A stretch of 41,603 nt of DNA from Chthoniobacterales bacterium. Its GTDB lineage: Bacteria > Verrucomicrobiota > Verrucomicrobiia > Chthoniobacterales > UBA10450. Of the stretch, positions 22,311 to 30,121 are shown piece by piece; the stretch's first letter is position 1; every line of letters begins with the position of its first letter. The notes beneath the pieces were generated by a model. That model did no database searches. It was not told the DNA's origin and was given only the letters and a program-made list of their open reading frames with translations. The translations under genes were made by a program, and so were the position numbers. The stretch spans positions 1-41,603 of the forward strand of contig JACDGM010000031.1 of NCBI GenBank assembly GCA_013815325.1. The letters run 5' to 3'.

Positions 22311-25300
22311 ATGAGCTCCTACGTCGAACTGCACGCTTGTAGCGCCTTCAGTTTTCTCCGTGGCGCTTCCTTTCCCGAACAACTGGCGGAGCGCGCAGCC
22401 GAGCTGGAATTGCCCGCCGTCGCCTTGCTCGATCGCAACGGCGTCTATGGCGCGCAACGTTTTTCCGTCGCCTGCCGGGAGCAGGGAGTGCGCCCGATCA
22501 CCGGTTCCAGCCTAACGATGGAAGATGGTGCAATCGTGCCGGTGCTGGTGGAAAATCGCACCGGTTACAAAAATCTTTGCGGGCTGCTCACCCAGGCGCA
22601 TCTGCGGAGCGAGAAAGGAAGTTGCGCGATTCGGTGGGAAGAGCTGTCGGAATTCAGTGAAGGGTTGATTGCTCTGCTGGGTAGCGCATGCGTCTCGCGT
22701 GCTGGCGACGGCGTTCCGCCGTCGCGAACTTTGCTTAAACCACACGCGCACCCTGCAATCGCACGCTTAAAGAAAAGTTCGTCGCGGTGGAACACCGCAA
22801 CCAGCACACGAGACGTGTGCGCTACCCTGAGCCTTGCCGATCACGCGCAGCATTTGCTCGACGTCTTTGGCCGCGAACGAGTCTATGTTGAACTGCAGCG
22901 TCATCTCGTTAGGGGCGAAGAACGAATCAATCGCCAGCTAAGCGATCTTGCGCAACACCACCGCTTGCCCCTCCTCGCGACGAACGGCGTGCAGCATGCC
23001 ACTTCATGCGGGCACGAGGCCCTCGATGTTTTCACCTGCATCCGCGAGCACACTCATCTCGACGCCGCCGGCACTCGCCTAACGAACAATGCGGAGCGCC
23101 ATCTGAAGAGCGCCGCGGAAATGCAGCAGCTCTTCCGCGATCGGCCCGAAGCTATTGCGAACACCATCCATCTCGCCGAGCGGCTCCAGTTTTCACTCGA
23201 AAACATCGGTTACGATTTCCCCGATTTCCCCGTGCCTGACGGGCAGAACATGAATTCATTTTTACGCACGATCGTGCTCTTCGGCGCACAGCAGCGTTAC
23301 GCATCGATCTCGAAAAAAGTGAAGCAGCAGCTCGAATTCGAATTGGCGCTGATCACTCGCCTCGGCTTTTCCGGTTATTTTTTGATCGTCTGGGACATCG
23401 TCAATTTCTGCCGCGAGCACGACATCATGGTGCAGGGCCGGGGCAGCGCCGCGAACAGCGCGGTCTGCTACTGCCTCGGAATCACCCCGGTCGATCCGGT
23501 GAGCAACAATCTCGTCTTCGAGCGTTTCCTGAGTGAAGGCCGCAAAGGCTGGCCCGATATCGATCTCGATCTGCCGAGCGGCGACCGGCGCGAAAAGGTC
23601 ATCCAGGAAGTTTATCGCCGCTACGGCAAACACGGCGCGGCCATGACCGCCAACGTCATTACCTACCGTGGGCGAAGCGCGGCGCGCGAGATCGGCAAAG
23701 CGCTCAATTTTGCGCCTAACATTCTCGATCGCTTTTCCCACCTCTTCGCCAACGGAGATTTCCCGCACACCCTCGAGCTCGAGGCGCAGATCGAGCAGTC
23801 GGGCTTGCCCCGGGCGCATTCGCGCATGCCCGCATTCGTTAGGCTGTATCGCGCGATCTACGGCTTGCCCCGCCACCTCGGGCAGCACTCCGGCGGGATG
23901 ATCATTTGCCAGGATAAATTGAGCTCCTTCGTGCCGCTGGAGAATGCCTCCATGCCCGGCCGCGTCGTCGCGCAATGGGACAAGGACGATTGCGAAGACC
24001 TCGGCATCGTGAAGGTCGACTTGTTAGGCCTGGGCATGATGTCGGTAATGCAGGACACCTTCACGCTCTGCCGTGAACGCGGACGGCCGCTCGATCTCGC
24101 GCATATCCCGAAGGACGACGCCGCCACTTTCGCGATGATGCAGCAGGCCGACACTATCGGCGTTTTTCAAATCGAGAGCCGCGCGCAAATGGCGACGCTC
24201 CCGCGGATGAAGCCGGCCTGTTTTTATGACGTCGTGATCGAGGTCGCGATCATTCGGCCCGGGCCAATCCAGGGCGACATGGTGCATCCCTATCTGGCGC
24301 GGCGCGCAGGGCGCGAGCCGGTTACTTATTTTGACGAGCGGCTAGAGCCGATCCTCGGGCGCACGTTAGGCGTGCCTTTGTTTCAGGAGCAAATGCTCAA
24401 GATTGCCATGATCATGGCCGACTTTTCCGGCGCGGAAGCGGAAGAGCTGCGGCGCGCCCTGAGCTTTCATCGCTCGGTCGAGCGGATGGAAAAAGTGAGC
24501 GTGAAACTGCGCGCCGGGATGGAGAAGAAGGGCGTCGCGCCGGAAGTGATCCTCAAGATCATCCAAGCGATCAGCTCATTTGCGCTTTACGGATTTCCAG
24601 AGTCGCACGCGATCAGTTTCGCGATTCTCGCTTATGGGAGCGCGTATCTGAAAGTGCATCGCGCGGCGGAGTTTTACGCCAGCCTGCTCAACAACCAGCC
24701 GATGGGATTTTATGCGCCGGCCACGCTCGTGAAAGACGCGCGGCGGCACGGCATTCGGATGCGGCCGGTCTGCGCGGCGACCTCGGAATGGCGTTGCCGT
24801 GTGGAATCGGATGAGACGGTGCGTTTGGGATTTTGCGTGGTCAACGGTCTGCGCCAGGAGCATGCGGAGGGGATCGTTAGGCAACGGCCCTTTGCTTCCC
24901 TCGCAGACTTAAAGGAACGGACCGGCCTAACGAAAGGCGAGCTGCGCACCCTTGCGGAAATCGGTGCCTTCAATTGTTTCGCGGAACATCGGCGCGCCGC
25001 GATGTGGCGGGTGGAAGAACCGGTGCCGGCCGCGCTCTGGGCTGATGTAGCGCGGGTGTCTTCACCCGTGAGTTTGAGCGACGCGGGTCAGAGACCCGCG
25101 CTACAGCCGATGACGCTGCCGGAGCGCGTGCAGGCCGATTACGAAGGGATGAACCTAACGACCGGGCCGCACCCGATGAAATTGCTCCGCGCGCAATTGC
25201 CTAACGTTTGGCGGGCAAGCGATCTTGGGCAGGCGCGGCACGGGGCGACGGTGCAGATCGCGGGCAATGTGATTTGCCGGCAACGGCCCGGGACGGCGAA

Positions 25301-25523
25301 AGGTTTCGTCTTCGTTAGTCTGGAGGATGAAACGGGCGTTTCCAATGCGATCGTGACCCCGGATTTATTCGAGCGGCTACGATTGATCATTACGGAAGAA
25401 CCGTTTCTGCTGATCGAAGGCGAGGTGCAAAACAGCGACAACGTGGTGCTGATCAAAGCGTGCAAAATCCGGCCGCTGGCGCATGAGCGCCTCGCCGGTA
25501 GCGAGTCGCACGACTTTCGTTAG
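22311..25523 (+). CDS. dnaE2: Error-prone DNA polymerase III alpha subunit DnaE2
   Basis: 1070 residues, SOS translesion polymerase. PHP domain at the N-terminus (ELHACSAFSFLRGASFPEQLA), where the second metal-binding His of the usual H-x-H is a Cys. Catalytic core: QGRGSAANSAVCYCLGITPV, PDIDLDLPSG with the two catalytic Asp, ANVITYRGRSAAREIGKAL, VKVDLLGLGMMSVMQ with the third Asp, and QTQ-like FQEQMLKIAMI. C-terminal helix-hairpin-helix (LKERTGLTKGELRTLAEIGAFN) and an OB-fold (VQIAGNVICRQRPGTAKGFVFV). Two palindromic elements lie in frame (residues about 123-173 and 912-932). Driven by the LexA boxes at 21256. The GCCTAACG word abuts the ATG, leaving no clear Shine-Dalgarno. The TAG stop lies in a CGTTAG sequence. 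Confidence 0.95.
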   Translation: MSSYVELHACSAFSFLRGASFPEQLAERAAELELPAVALLDRNGVYGAQRFSVACREQGVRPITGSSLTMEDGAIVPVLVENRTGYKNLCGLLTQAHLRSEKGSCAIRWEELSEFSEGLIALLGSACVSRAGDGVPPSRTLLKPHAHPAIARLKKSSSRWNTATSTRDVCATLSLADHAQHLLDVFGRERVYVELQRHLVRGEERINRQLSDLAQHHRLPLLATNGVQHATSCGHEALDVFTCIREHTHLDAAGTRLTNNAERHLKSAAEMQQLFRDRPEAIANTIHLAERLQFSLENIGYDFPDFPVPDGQNMNSFLRTIVLFGAQQRYASISKKVKQQLEFELALITRLGFSGYFLIVWDIVNFCREHDIMVQGRGSAANSAVCYCLGITPVDPVSNNLVFERFLSEGRKGWPDIDLDLPSGDRREKVIQEVYRRYGKHGAAMTANVITYRGRSAAREIGKALNFAPNILDRFSHLFANGDFPHTLELEAQIEQSGLPRAHSRMPAFVRLYRAIYGLPRHLGQHSGGMIICQDKLSSFVPLENASMPGRVVAQWDKDDCEDLGIVKVDLLGLGMMSVMQDTFTLCRERGRPLDLAHIPKDDAATFAMMQQADTIGVFQIESRAQMATLPRMKPACFYDVVIEVAIIRPGPIQGDMVHPYLARRAGREPVTYFDERLEPILGRTLGVPLFQEQMLKIAMIMADFSGAEAEELRRALSFHRSVERMEKVSVKLRAGMEKKGVAPEVILKIIQAISSFALYGFPESHAISFAILAYGSAYLKVHRAAEFYASLLNNQPMGFYAPATLVKDARRHGIRMRPVCAATSEWRCRVESDETVRLGFCVVNGLRQEHAEGIVRQRPFASLADLKERTGLTKGELRTLAEIGAFNCFAEHRRAAMWRVEEPVPAALWADVARVSSPVSLSDAGQRPALQPMTLPERVQADYEGMNLTTGPHPMKLLRAQLPNVWRASDLGQARHGATVQIAGNVICRQRPGTAKGFVFVSLEDETGVSNAIVTPDLFERLRLIITEEPFLLIEGEVQNSDNVVLIKACKIRPLAHERLAGSESHDFR
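22679..22828. repeat. 150-bp palindromic element inserted in frame in dnaE2
   Basis: Left arm GGGTAGCGCATGCGTCTCGC... through GGCGTTCCGCCGTCGCGAAC pairs with GTTCGTCGCGGTGGAACACC... through ACGTGTGCGCTACCC. Length 150 bp is a multiple of 3, so dnaE2 stays open and gains about 50 residues (SRAGDGVPPSRT, SSSRWNTATSTRD) in a spot of the PHP domain where other DnaE2 proteins have no such segment. Confidence 0.8.
25046..25105. repeat. 60-bp palindromic element in frame near the dnaE2 C-terminus
   Basis: TGTAGCGCGGGTGTCTTCAC and GGTCAGAGACCCGCGCTACA are inverted copies around GTGAGTTTGAGC. It encodes VARVSSPVSLSDAGQRPAL between the helix-hairpin-helix and the OB-fold linker. 60 bp keeps the frame. 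Ends match the TGTAGCG/CGCTACA palindrome at 3313-3397. Confidence 0.8.
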
Positions 25524-25556
25524 CGATTCGTTAGGCGGACCGCCGCATTAAACTTT

Positions 25557-25937
25557 TGTCATCCCGAGCCGGCGCAGCGCGGCGAGGGACCTCACAAGCG
25601 GCCAAACAACTTCACCGACAGATCGGTCCAGCGCGGATTCAATGTCTCAACCAGCGCGTTCTTTTTACTCCGACGCCAGCTTTTGATCTCTGGCTCGCGG
25701 GTGATCGCGTCATCGATTTGGTTGTAGGTTTCGTGATAGACCAGGACAGTGACACGGTATTTTTTTGTGAACCCTTTGCTGACTCCCATTCTGGTGCTCC
25801 CAAACGCGGCGCTCCAGATCTTTCGTTACGCCGGTGTAGAGGACCACTCCGGCTCTTGTTCGTCATCATGTAGATGTAGTAGGCCTTCAATGACGCTTGT
25901 GAGGTCCCTCGCCGCGCTGCGCCGGCTCGGGATGACA
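25557..25937. mobile_element. 381-bp element with perfect 44-bp terminal inverted repeats and a decayed GIY-YIG gene
   Basis: The 44 bases from TGTCATCCCGAGCCGGCGCA at 25557 to ...CCTCACAAGCG at 25600 recur exactly inverted at 25894-25937. The inside is almost filled by one minus-strand GIY-YIG endonuclease reading frame, now broken by frameshifts; its stop codon and the base pairs next to its start are in the ends. Perfect ends imply recent insertion or gene conversion. It fills most of the 25524-25948 gap. Shorter relatives lie at 15147, 16989 and 39082. Confidence 0.85.
25592..25890 (-). pseudogene. Frameshifted GIY-YIG endonuclease gene inside the element
   Basis: Read with two frame corrections, it gives KAYYIYMMTNKSRS, then VLYTGVTKDLERRVWEHQN, then GVSKGFTKKYRVTVLVYHE, then REPEIKSWRRSKKNALVETLNPRW. 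This is the complete small GIY-YIG family (GIY-YIG motif as YYIYMM...LYTGVT, catalytic Arg in LERRVWEH and Glu in TREPEIKSWRR). The first break is a lost base just after KSRS, the second lies around the EHQNG. The last 65 residues are intact in frame. Such proteins of 90-100 residues are typical of stand-alone GIY-YIG genes in soil bacteria. Confidence 0.8.
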
Positions 25938-25948
25938 ACGTTTTTTAG

Positions 25949-26170
25949 CTAGTGGCAGCCGCAGCCCGGCCCGCAACCGCCCACCGAACCCACGGAAGGC
26001 CCGGTGGATCCACCCACAACATGAACGCCGTAGCCGCCGGAGATGACCCGCTTGACCGCTTCGCCGGTCTCCGGATCGACCCGGAGCGGCTCGTCTTTCA
26101 TGCTCTGCTTGACCTCGAAACGGCGCGGCGGTTTCGCCGGATCGGTCGTCTCGTAAACGTAGATCGGCAT
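25949..26170 (-). CDS. FmdB-like small protein without the zinc-ribbon cysteines
   Basis: 73 residues from ATG 26170, starting MPIYVYETTD, the FmdB/CxxC regulatory-protein start, but where FmdB has a CPxCG knuckle this reads ETTDPAKPPRRFEVKQSMKD. The following RVDPETGEAVKRVISGGYGV matches the family's (L/V)RVI(S/T)GG segment, and the end is GGCGPGCGCH, a Cys-rich tail. The frame is open upstream to 26248 but enters the downstream end of the 6-phosphogluconate dehydrogenase gene. Function unclear; the family occurs beside varied metabolic genes. Ends 12 bases before the element at 25557-25937 and lies 6 bases after the gnd stop. Confidence 0.7.
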   Translation of the reverse strand: MPIYVYETTDPAKPPRRFEVKQSMKDEPLRVDPETGEAVKRVISGGYGVHVVGGSTGPSVGSVGGCGPGCGCH

Positions 26171-26175
26171 AACAA

Positions 26176-27654
26176 TTATTCGCCGGCCCGGCTGACCGGC
26201 TTTGGCGCCGCCGGCTCTCCTGTTGGATGTTTTTCCGGCTCCATCCATTCGGTGTGGAAAACGCCCGGCTTATCGACCCGCTCATAGGTGTGCGCTCCAA
26301 AGAAGTCGCGCTGCGCCTGGAGCAGGTTCGACGGGAGCCGCGCTTGCCGATAACTATCGAAGTAGCCTAACGACGCGCTGAAGGCCGGCACCGCCACGCC
26401 TTGCAGCACCGCGGTCGCCACCGCGATGCGCCAGTTGTGCTGCGTCTTCGCGATGATCCCGGTGAAGTAGGGATCGAGGAGCAAATTCTTCAGGCCGCGA
26501 TCGCGCGCGTAGGCTTCAACGATCCGATTGAGAAACTTAGCTCGAATAATGCAGCCGCCCCGCCAGATGGTGGCAATATCGCCGAAATTTAGGTTCCATT
26601 TAAACTCGATGCTCGCCGCGCCTAACAATTCCATCCCTTGTGCGTAGGAGACGATCTTCGACGCGTAAAGCGCGTCGCGCACCGCCGTGATGAGCTCGTC
26701 GCGCTTGCCGGTAAATTTCTCGACCTCGGGTTGGGGCAAAATCTCCGAGGCTTTGACGCGTTCCTCTTTACGCGAGGAAATGACGCGCGCTTCGACCGCA
26801 GCGTTGATCGTCGAAATGACGACCGATCGCTGGATCGCCGATTGCAAAGTCCAGATGCCGGTACCCTTTTGGCCCGCTTCGTCGAGAATTACGTCGACCA
26901 TCGGTTTGCCCGTCTCCGGATCGTGCTTGCGGAAAATCTGCGCGGTGATGTCGATTAGATAGCTGTCAAGATCGCCACGATTCCACTCCGTAAACATGTT
27001 AGCCAGTTCTTCACTCGTTAGGCCGAGGACGCTGCTCAAAATTGCGTAGGCTTCGCAGATCAACTGCATGTCGCCGTACTCGATGCCGTTGTGCACCATC
27101 TTGACGTAATGCCCGGCGCCGTCCGGTCCCATGTAACGGCAGCAGGGTTCGCCATCCACGACCGCGGCGATTCGGCGGAAGATTGGCGCGATGATTTCCC
27201 ACGATTCGCGCGAACCGCCGGGCATGAGGGAGGGACCTTTGAGCGCGCCTTCTTCGCCACCGGAAACGCCGCAACCGACGAAGTGGATTCCCTGCGCTTC
27301 CAGCTCTGTGCCGCGGCGCTGGGTGTCGGTGAAAAGCGAATTGCCGCCGTCGATGATGACGTCGCCCTTTTCGAGCAGCGGCACGAGTTGAGTGATGACG
27401 GCATCAACCGGCGGGCCGGCTTTCACCATGATCATGGCCTTGCGCGGCCGGGAAAGCGCGCCGACGAATTCCTCCATCGTTCGGGTCGGCTGAATGTTTT
27501 TCCCTTGGGCGCGATTGGCCGCGAACTTCTCCGTCACTGCCGTAGTTCGGTTGAAAACGGCAACGGTAAAGCCTTTCGACTCCATGTTGAGGACGAGATT
27601 TTCGCCCATCACCGCGAGCCCGATAAGGCCAATATCGCATTGATTCGTTTTCAT
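26176..27654 (-). CDS. gnd: 6-phosphogluconate dehydrogenase (decarboxylating)
   Basis: 492 residues, full length for the long (eukaryote/E. coli-type) enzyme. Oxidises and decarboxylates 6-phosphogluconate to ribulose 5-phosphate with NADP+ in the oxidative pentose phosphate pathway. NADP site IGLAVMGENL at the N-terminus, then VNRTTAVTEKF-like VFNRTTAVTEKF, GCGVSGGEEGALKGPSLMPGG, the catalytic lysine region GHYVKMVHNGIEYGDMQ, and GTGIWTLQSAI. The C-terminal tail (SASLGYFDSYRQARLPSNLLQAQRDFFGAHTYERVD, in pieces) is typical. A Shine-Dalgarno-like CAGGAGAT precedes the ATG. Divergent from moaE. Confidence 0.97.
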   Translation of the reverse strand: MKTNQCDIGLIGLAVMGENLVLNMESKGFTVAVFNRTTAVTEKFAANRAQGKNIQPTRTMEEFVGALSRPRKAMIMVKAGPPVDAVITQLVPLLEKGDVIIDGGNSLFTDTQRRGTELEAQGIHFVGCGVSGGEEGALKGPSLMPGGSRESWEIIAPIFRRIAAVVDGEPCCRYMGPDGAGHYVKMVHNGIEYGDMQLICEAYAILSSVLGLTSEELANMFTEWNRGDLDSYLIDITAQIFRKHDPETGKPMVDVILDEAGQKGTGIWTLQSAIQRSVVISTINAAVEARVISSRKEERVKASEILPQPEVEKFTGKRDELITAVRDALYASKIVSYAQGMELLGAASIEFKWNLNFGDIATIWRGGCIIRAKFLNRIVEAYARDRGLKNLLLDPYFTGIIAKTQHNWRIAVATAVLQGVAVPAFSASLGYFDSYRQARLPSNLLQAQRDFFGAHTYERVDKPGVFHTEWMEPEKHPTGEPAAPKPVSRAGE

Positions 27655-27718
27655 TTCCGGTATCTCCTGACTGACCGTGCCGCGGCGAAGGCTGCACCTT
27701 ACGGCGTCGGTGGAGCAG

Positions 27719-28165
27719 ATGGCAATTTGGAAATCGCAGATCCTCGTTACAACCGCGCCACTTCTCGCGCCGCCGGCTGATTGGAAAGCTTCGGCCGGAG
27801 CGGTGGTCGATTTTTGGGGTGTGGTGCGCGCGTTGGAAGAGGGGCGCGAGATTTCCGGGATCGAATACGAGGCACACGAGGCGATGGCGCAACATCAGAT
27901 GGAGACGCTGGCGGAAAAAGCGCGCGCGCAATTTCACCTCGAAGAAATCATTCTGCGACATCGCATCGGCTTTGTCGGCGCAGGCGAGGCGTCGCTTTTT
28001 TTGCGGGTCTCGAGCGCCCATCGAGGCGCGGCCTTCGCCGGGAGCGAGTGGATGATCGCCGAACTGAAAAAGAAAGTGCCGATCTGGAAACGGCCGCTTT
28101 TCGTTAGGCGAAAGCAGCAACGGGCGGCGCCCCATTCGGATCAACCGTTGGCCGCGCGCGAATGA
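27719..28165 (+). CDS. moaE: Molybdopterin synthase catalytic subunit MoaE
   Basis: About 148 residues. Inserts sulfur into precursor Z (cPMP) to form molybdopterin, using thiocarboxylated MoaD. Family marks: GAVVDFWGVVRALEEGREISGIEYEAH (in pieces), the HRIGFVGAGEASLFLRVSSAHRG core with conserved H-R-G, and the catalytic lysines in ELKKKVPIWK. ATG 27719 is chosen over TTG 27677 because it is preceded by GGAG and family proteins begin near here. MoaD is not adjacent. Its stop overlaps the pgsA start by 4 bases (ATGA), an odd partner for phospholipid synthesis. Divergent from gnd. Confidence 0.9.
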   Translation: MAIWKSQILVTTAPLLAPPADWKASAGAVVDFWGVVRALEEGREISGIEYEAHEAMAQHQMETLAEKARAQFHLEEIILRHRIGFVGAGEASLFLRVSSAHRGAAFAGSEWMIAELKKKVPIWKRPLFVRRKQQRAAPHSDQPLAARE

Positions 28166-28737
28166 ATTGGGCCAATCGTCTGACTCTGGGCCGGCTCGTC
28201 CTGACGGTTCTTTTCGTGATCGCGCTCAGCTCCAACTGGGCCTACGGCCGCACCGCCGCGCTCCTGCTTTTTTCCCTCGCCGGGGCGAGCGATTACCTCG
28301 ATGGCGAGATCGCCCGCCGCTATGGCATTATCACGAAATTTGGGAAGCTTATGGATCCGCTGGTCGACAAGGTCATGATGGCGGCGGCGTTCATCTGTCT
28401 GGTGCCAATCGGGGCCGTACCCGCCTGGGTGGCCACGATCGTGGTCGCGCGCGATTTTCTCATCACCGGCCTGCGGCTGCTCGCCTCCTCGGAGGGGGTT
28501 GTCCTGCCGGCGGAACGGTTGGGAAAACACAAGACCTCCTGGCAGATCGCGACGATCGCTTATCTGCTCGCGCTCCTCGCGACCATCGAAGTGTGGCCCG
28601 GCGCGAGCCAGCAGAGTTGGTGGCAAAACGCTTGGCGCTACGGCGGCGATGCGCTCCTCTGGATCACGATCGGCCTAACGATCTACTCGGGCCTCGCTTA
28701 TTTCTGGAGGCATCGATCCCTGGTGCGCGAGTCGTAG
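28162..28737 (+). CDS. pgsA: CDP-diacylglycerol-glycerol-3-phosphate 3-phosphatidyltransferase
   Basis: 191 residues. Makes phosphatidylglycerophosphate, the first step to phosphatidylglycerol and cardiolipin, in the inner membrane. The CDP-alcohol phosphatidyltransferase motif D-x2-D-G-x2-A-R-x8-G-x3-D-x3-D is present as DYLDGEIARRYGIITKFGKLMDPLVD (pieces), in the first hydrophobic hairpin; at least five membrane helices follow. N-terminus NWANRLTLGRLVLT is the family's NxxNxLTxxR. Start overlaps the moaE stop by 4 bases. Exact GCCTAACG at 28673. Confidence 0.92.
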   Translation: MNWANRLTLGRLVLTVLFVIALSSNWAYGRTAALLLFSLAGASDYLDGEIARRYGIITKFGKLMDPLVDKVMMAAAFICLVPIGAVPAWVATIVVARDFLITGLRLLASSEGVVLPAERLGKHKTSWQIATIAYLLALLATIEVWPGASQQSWWQNAWRYGGDALLWITIGLTIYSGLAYFWRHRSLVRES

Positions 28738-28847
28738 GACTTCTCGCGCTGCGGCTTCTTCTTCGTCACGGCGAGGGCCATCGCCGCGTGCGCGCCGCAC
28801 GCGCTCCCCAGAAATTTGCAATAGCGCAGAGGGAGCGACGCGGTCGG

Positions 28848-30011
28848 TCAGATAGCCGCGAGCGCTGTCCGCAAGTCGTCGCGGAGGTCTTCCACATCCT
28901 CGAGGCCGACCGAGAGCCTAACGAGCGACTCGGTGATGCCGAGCGCAATGCGTTGTTCTTCCGGGATTGCTCCGTGGGTCATGATCGGCGGATAATTTAC
29001 CAGGCTCTCGACTCCTCCCAAACTCTCGGCGAGCGAGAAGAGACGGGTGCTCTCGAGAAACCGTCGCGTGCCCGCGAGGTCGGTATCGAGGATGATGGTA
29101 ACCATGCCGCCGAAGCGCTCACCCATCTGTCGCTTCGCCAGCTCGTGCTGCGGATGGCTCGTTAGGCCAGGATAGCTGACCTTCCGCACCTTCGGTTCCT
29201 GCTCCAGCCATGCGGCGAGCGCGAACGCGTTTTCGCAATGCCGCTCCATCCGCAGCGCAAGTGTTTTCACGCCGCGCAGGGCGAGAAAGCTGTCGAAGGG
29301 CCCTGCGATCGCGCCGACCGAATTCTGGAGGAACTGCATACTGTCTCCGAGTGCACTGTTGTCGCCGACGACAGCGACACCGCCGACCATGTCGGAATGG
29401 CCGTTGAGATATTTGGTCGCGGAATGGATCACCAGGTCGAAGCCGAGTTCGAGCGGCCGCTGAATCCAGGGACTGGCGAAGGTGTTATCGGAAACGGAGA
29501 TCGCGTTGTGCTTGCGCGCGATCTTCGCGACCGCTTCCAGGTCGATCAGCTTGAGCAGCGGATTGCTCGGCGTTTCGACCCAGACCATGCGCGTGTTCGG
29601 CTGGATCGCCGCTTCGAGTTTCGACGCGTCCGTTAGGTCAAGGAAAGTGAAATCGAGATTGGCTGAGCGCCGCCGCACCTTTTCGAAGAGCCGGAACGTT
29701 CCGCCGTAAAGATCATCGCTCACGACCACGTGCGACCCACTGTCGATAGTTTCAAGCGCGGTGGACATCGCGGCTAACCCCGAGGCAAACGCCCAACCGC
29801 GCGTGCCGCTTTCGAGATCGGCGACGCAGCGCTCATAGGCGCTGCGCGTCGGATTGATCGAGCGCGCGTAGTCGTAGCCCTTGTGCCGGCCGGGACTTTC
29901 TTGCACGTAAGTGGAGGTTTGATAGATCGGCGTCATCACCGCGCCCGTGGAAGGGTCGGGTGATTGTCCGGCGTGAATCACGCGGGTGGCGAGATGGTGT
30001 TTCTTTTTCAT
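28848..30011 (-). CDS. PLP-dependent Cys/Met metabolism enzyme (cystathionine gamma-lyase or gamma-synthase)
   Basis: 387 residues of the MetB/MetC/CGL family. Key stretches: YDYARSINPTRSAYERCVADLE (family R-x-x-NPT and Y), SGLAAMSTAL, and the PLP lysine in HSATKYLNGHSDMVGG. Length and spacing are as usual. Next to cystathionine beta-synthase it is most likely cystathionine gamma-lyase, making cysteine from cystathionine in reverse transsulfuration; gamma-synthase or homocysteine lyase cannot be excluded from the sequence. The MKKK start is used because upstream is a repeat. The 110-bp gap to the cbs-type gene holds the inverted repeat at 30016-30111. In the 110 bases after its stop I see nothing. 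Confidence 0.85.
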   Translation of the reverse strand: MKKKHHLATRVIHAGQSPDPSTGAVMTPIYQTSTYVQESPGRHKGYDYARSINPTRSAYERCVADLESGTRGWAFASGLAAMSTALETIDSGSHVVVSDDLYGGTFRLFEKVRRRSANLDFTFLDLTDASKLEAAIQPNTRMVWVETPSNPLLKLIDLEAVAKIARKHNAISVSDNTFASPWIQRPLELGFDLVIHSATKYLNGHSDMVGGVAVVGDNSALGDSMQFLQNSVGAIAGPFDSFLALRGVKTLALRMERHCENAFALAAWLEQEPKVRKVSYPGLTSHPQHELAKRQMGERFGGMVTIILDTDLAGTRRFLESTRLFSLAESLGGVESLVNYPPIMTHGAIPEEQRIALGITESLVRLSVGLEDVEDLRDDLRTALAAI

Positions 30012-30015
30012 AAGA

Positions 30016-30111
30016 GAATCAGGAAGCCAGGAAATCAGGAAAAGGATTTAGGCGCGATGGGCTGCACTTATGGCACAGCAGCTTCTTCCTGCTTCCCTGC
30101 GTTCCTGATTC
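30016..30111. repeat. Inverted repeat between the transsulfuration genes
   Basis: GAATCAGGAAGCCAGGAAAT...CAGGAA on the left pairs with TTCCTGCTTCCCTGCGTTCC...TGATTC on the right, leaving about 45 bases between. It lies in the 110-bp gap between the two same-strand genes and may separate or modulate their transcripts. Purine/pyrimidine asymmetry of the arms is strong and unlike the GTCATCC family. Confidence 0.65.
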
Positions 30112-30121
30112 GACTTCTTCT

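Noticed and set aside
25592..25938. Intact GIY-YIG gene
   Set aside because: The family sequence is split between frames with at least two shifts.
28167..29165. Plus-strand open frame of 332 residues
   Set aside because: Runs out of frame through pgsA and antisense to the PLP-enzyme gene; Arg-rich composition of a GC shadow.
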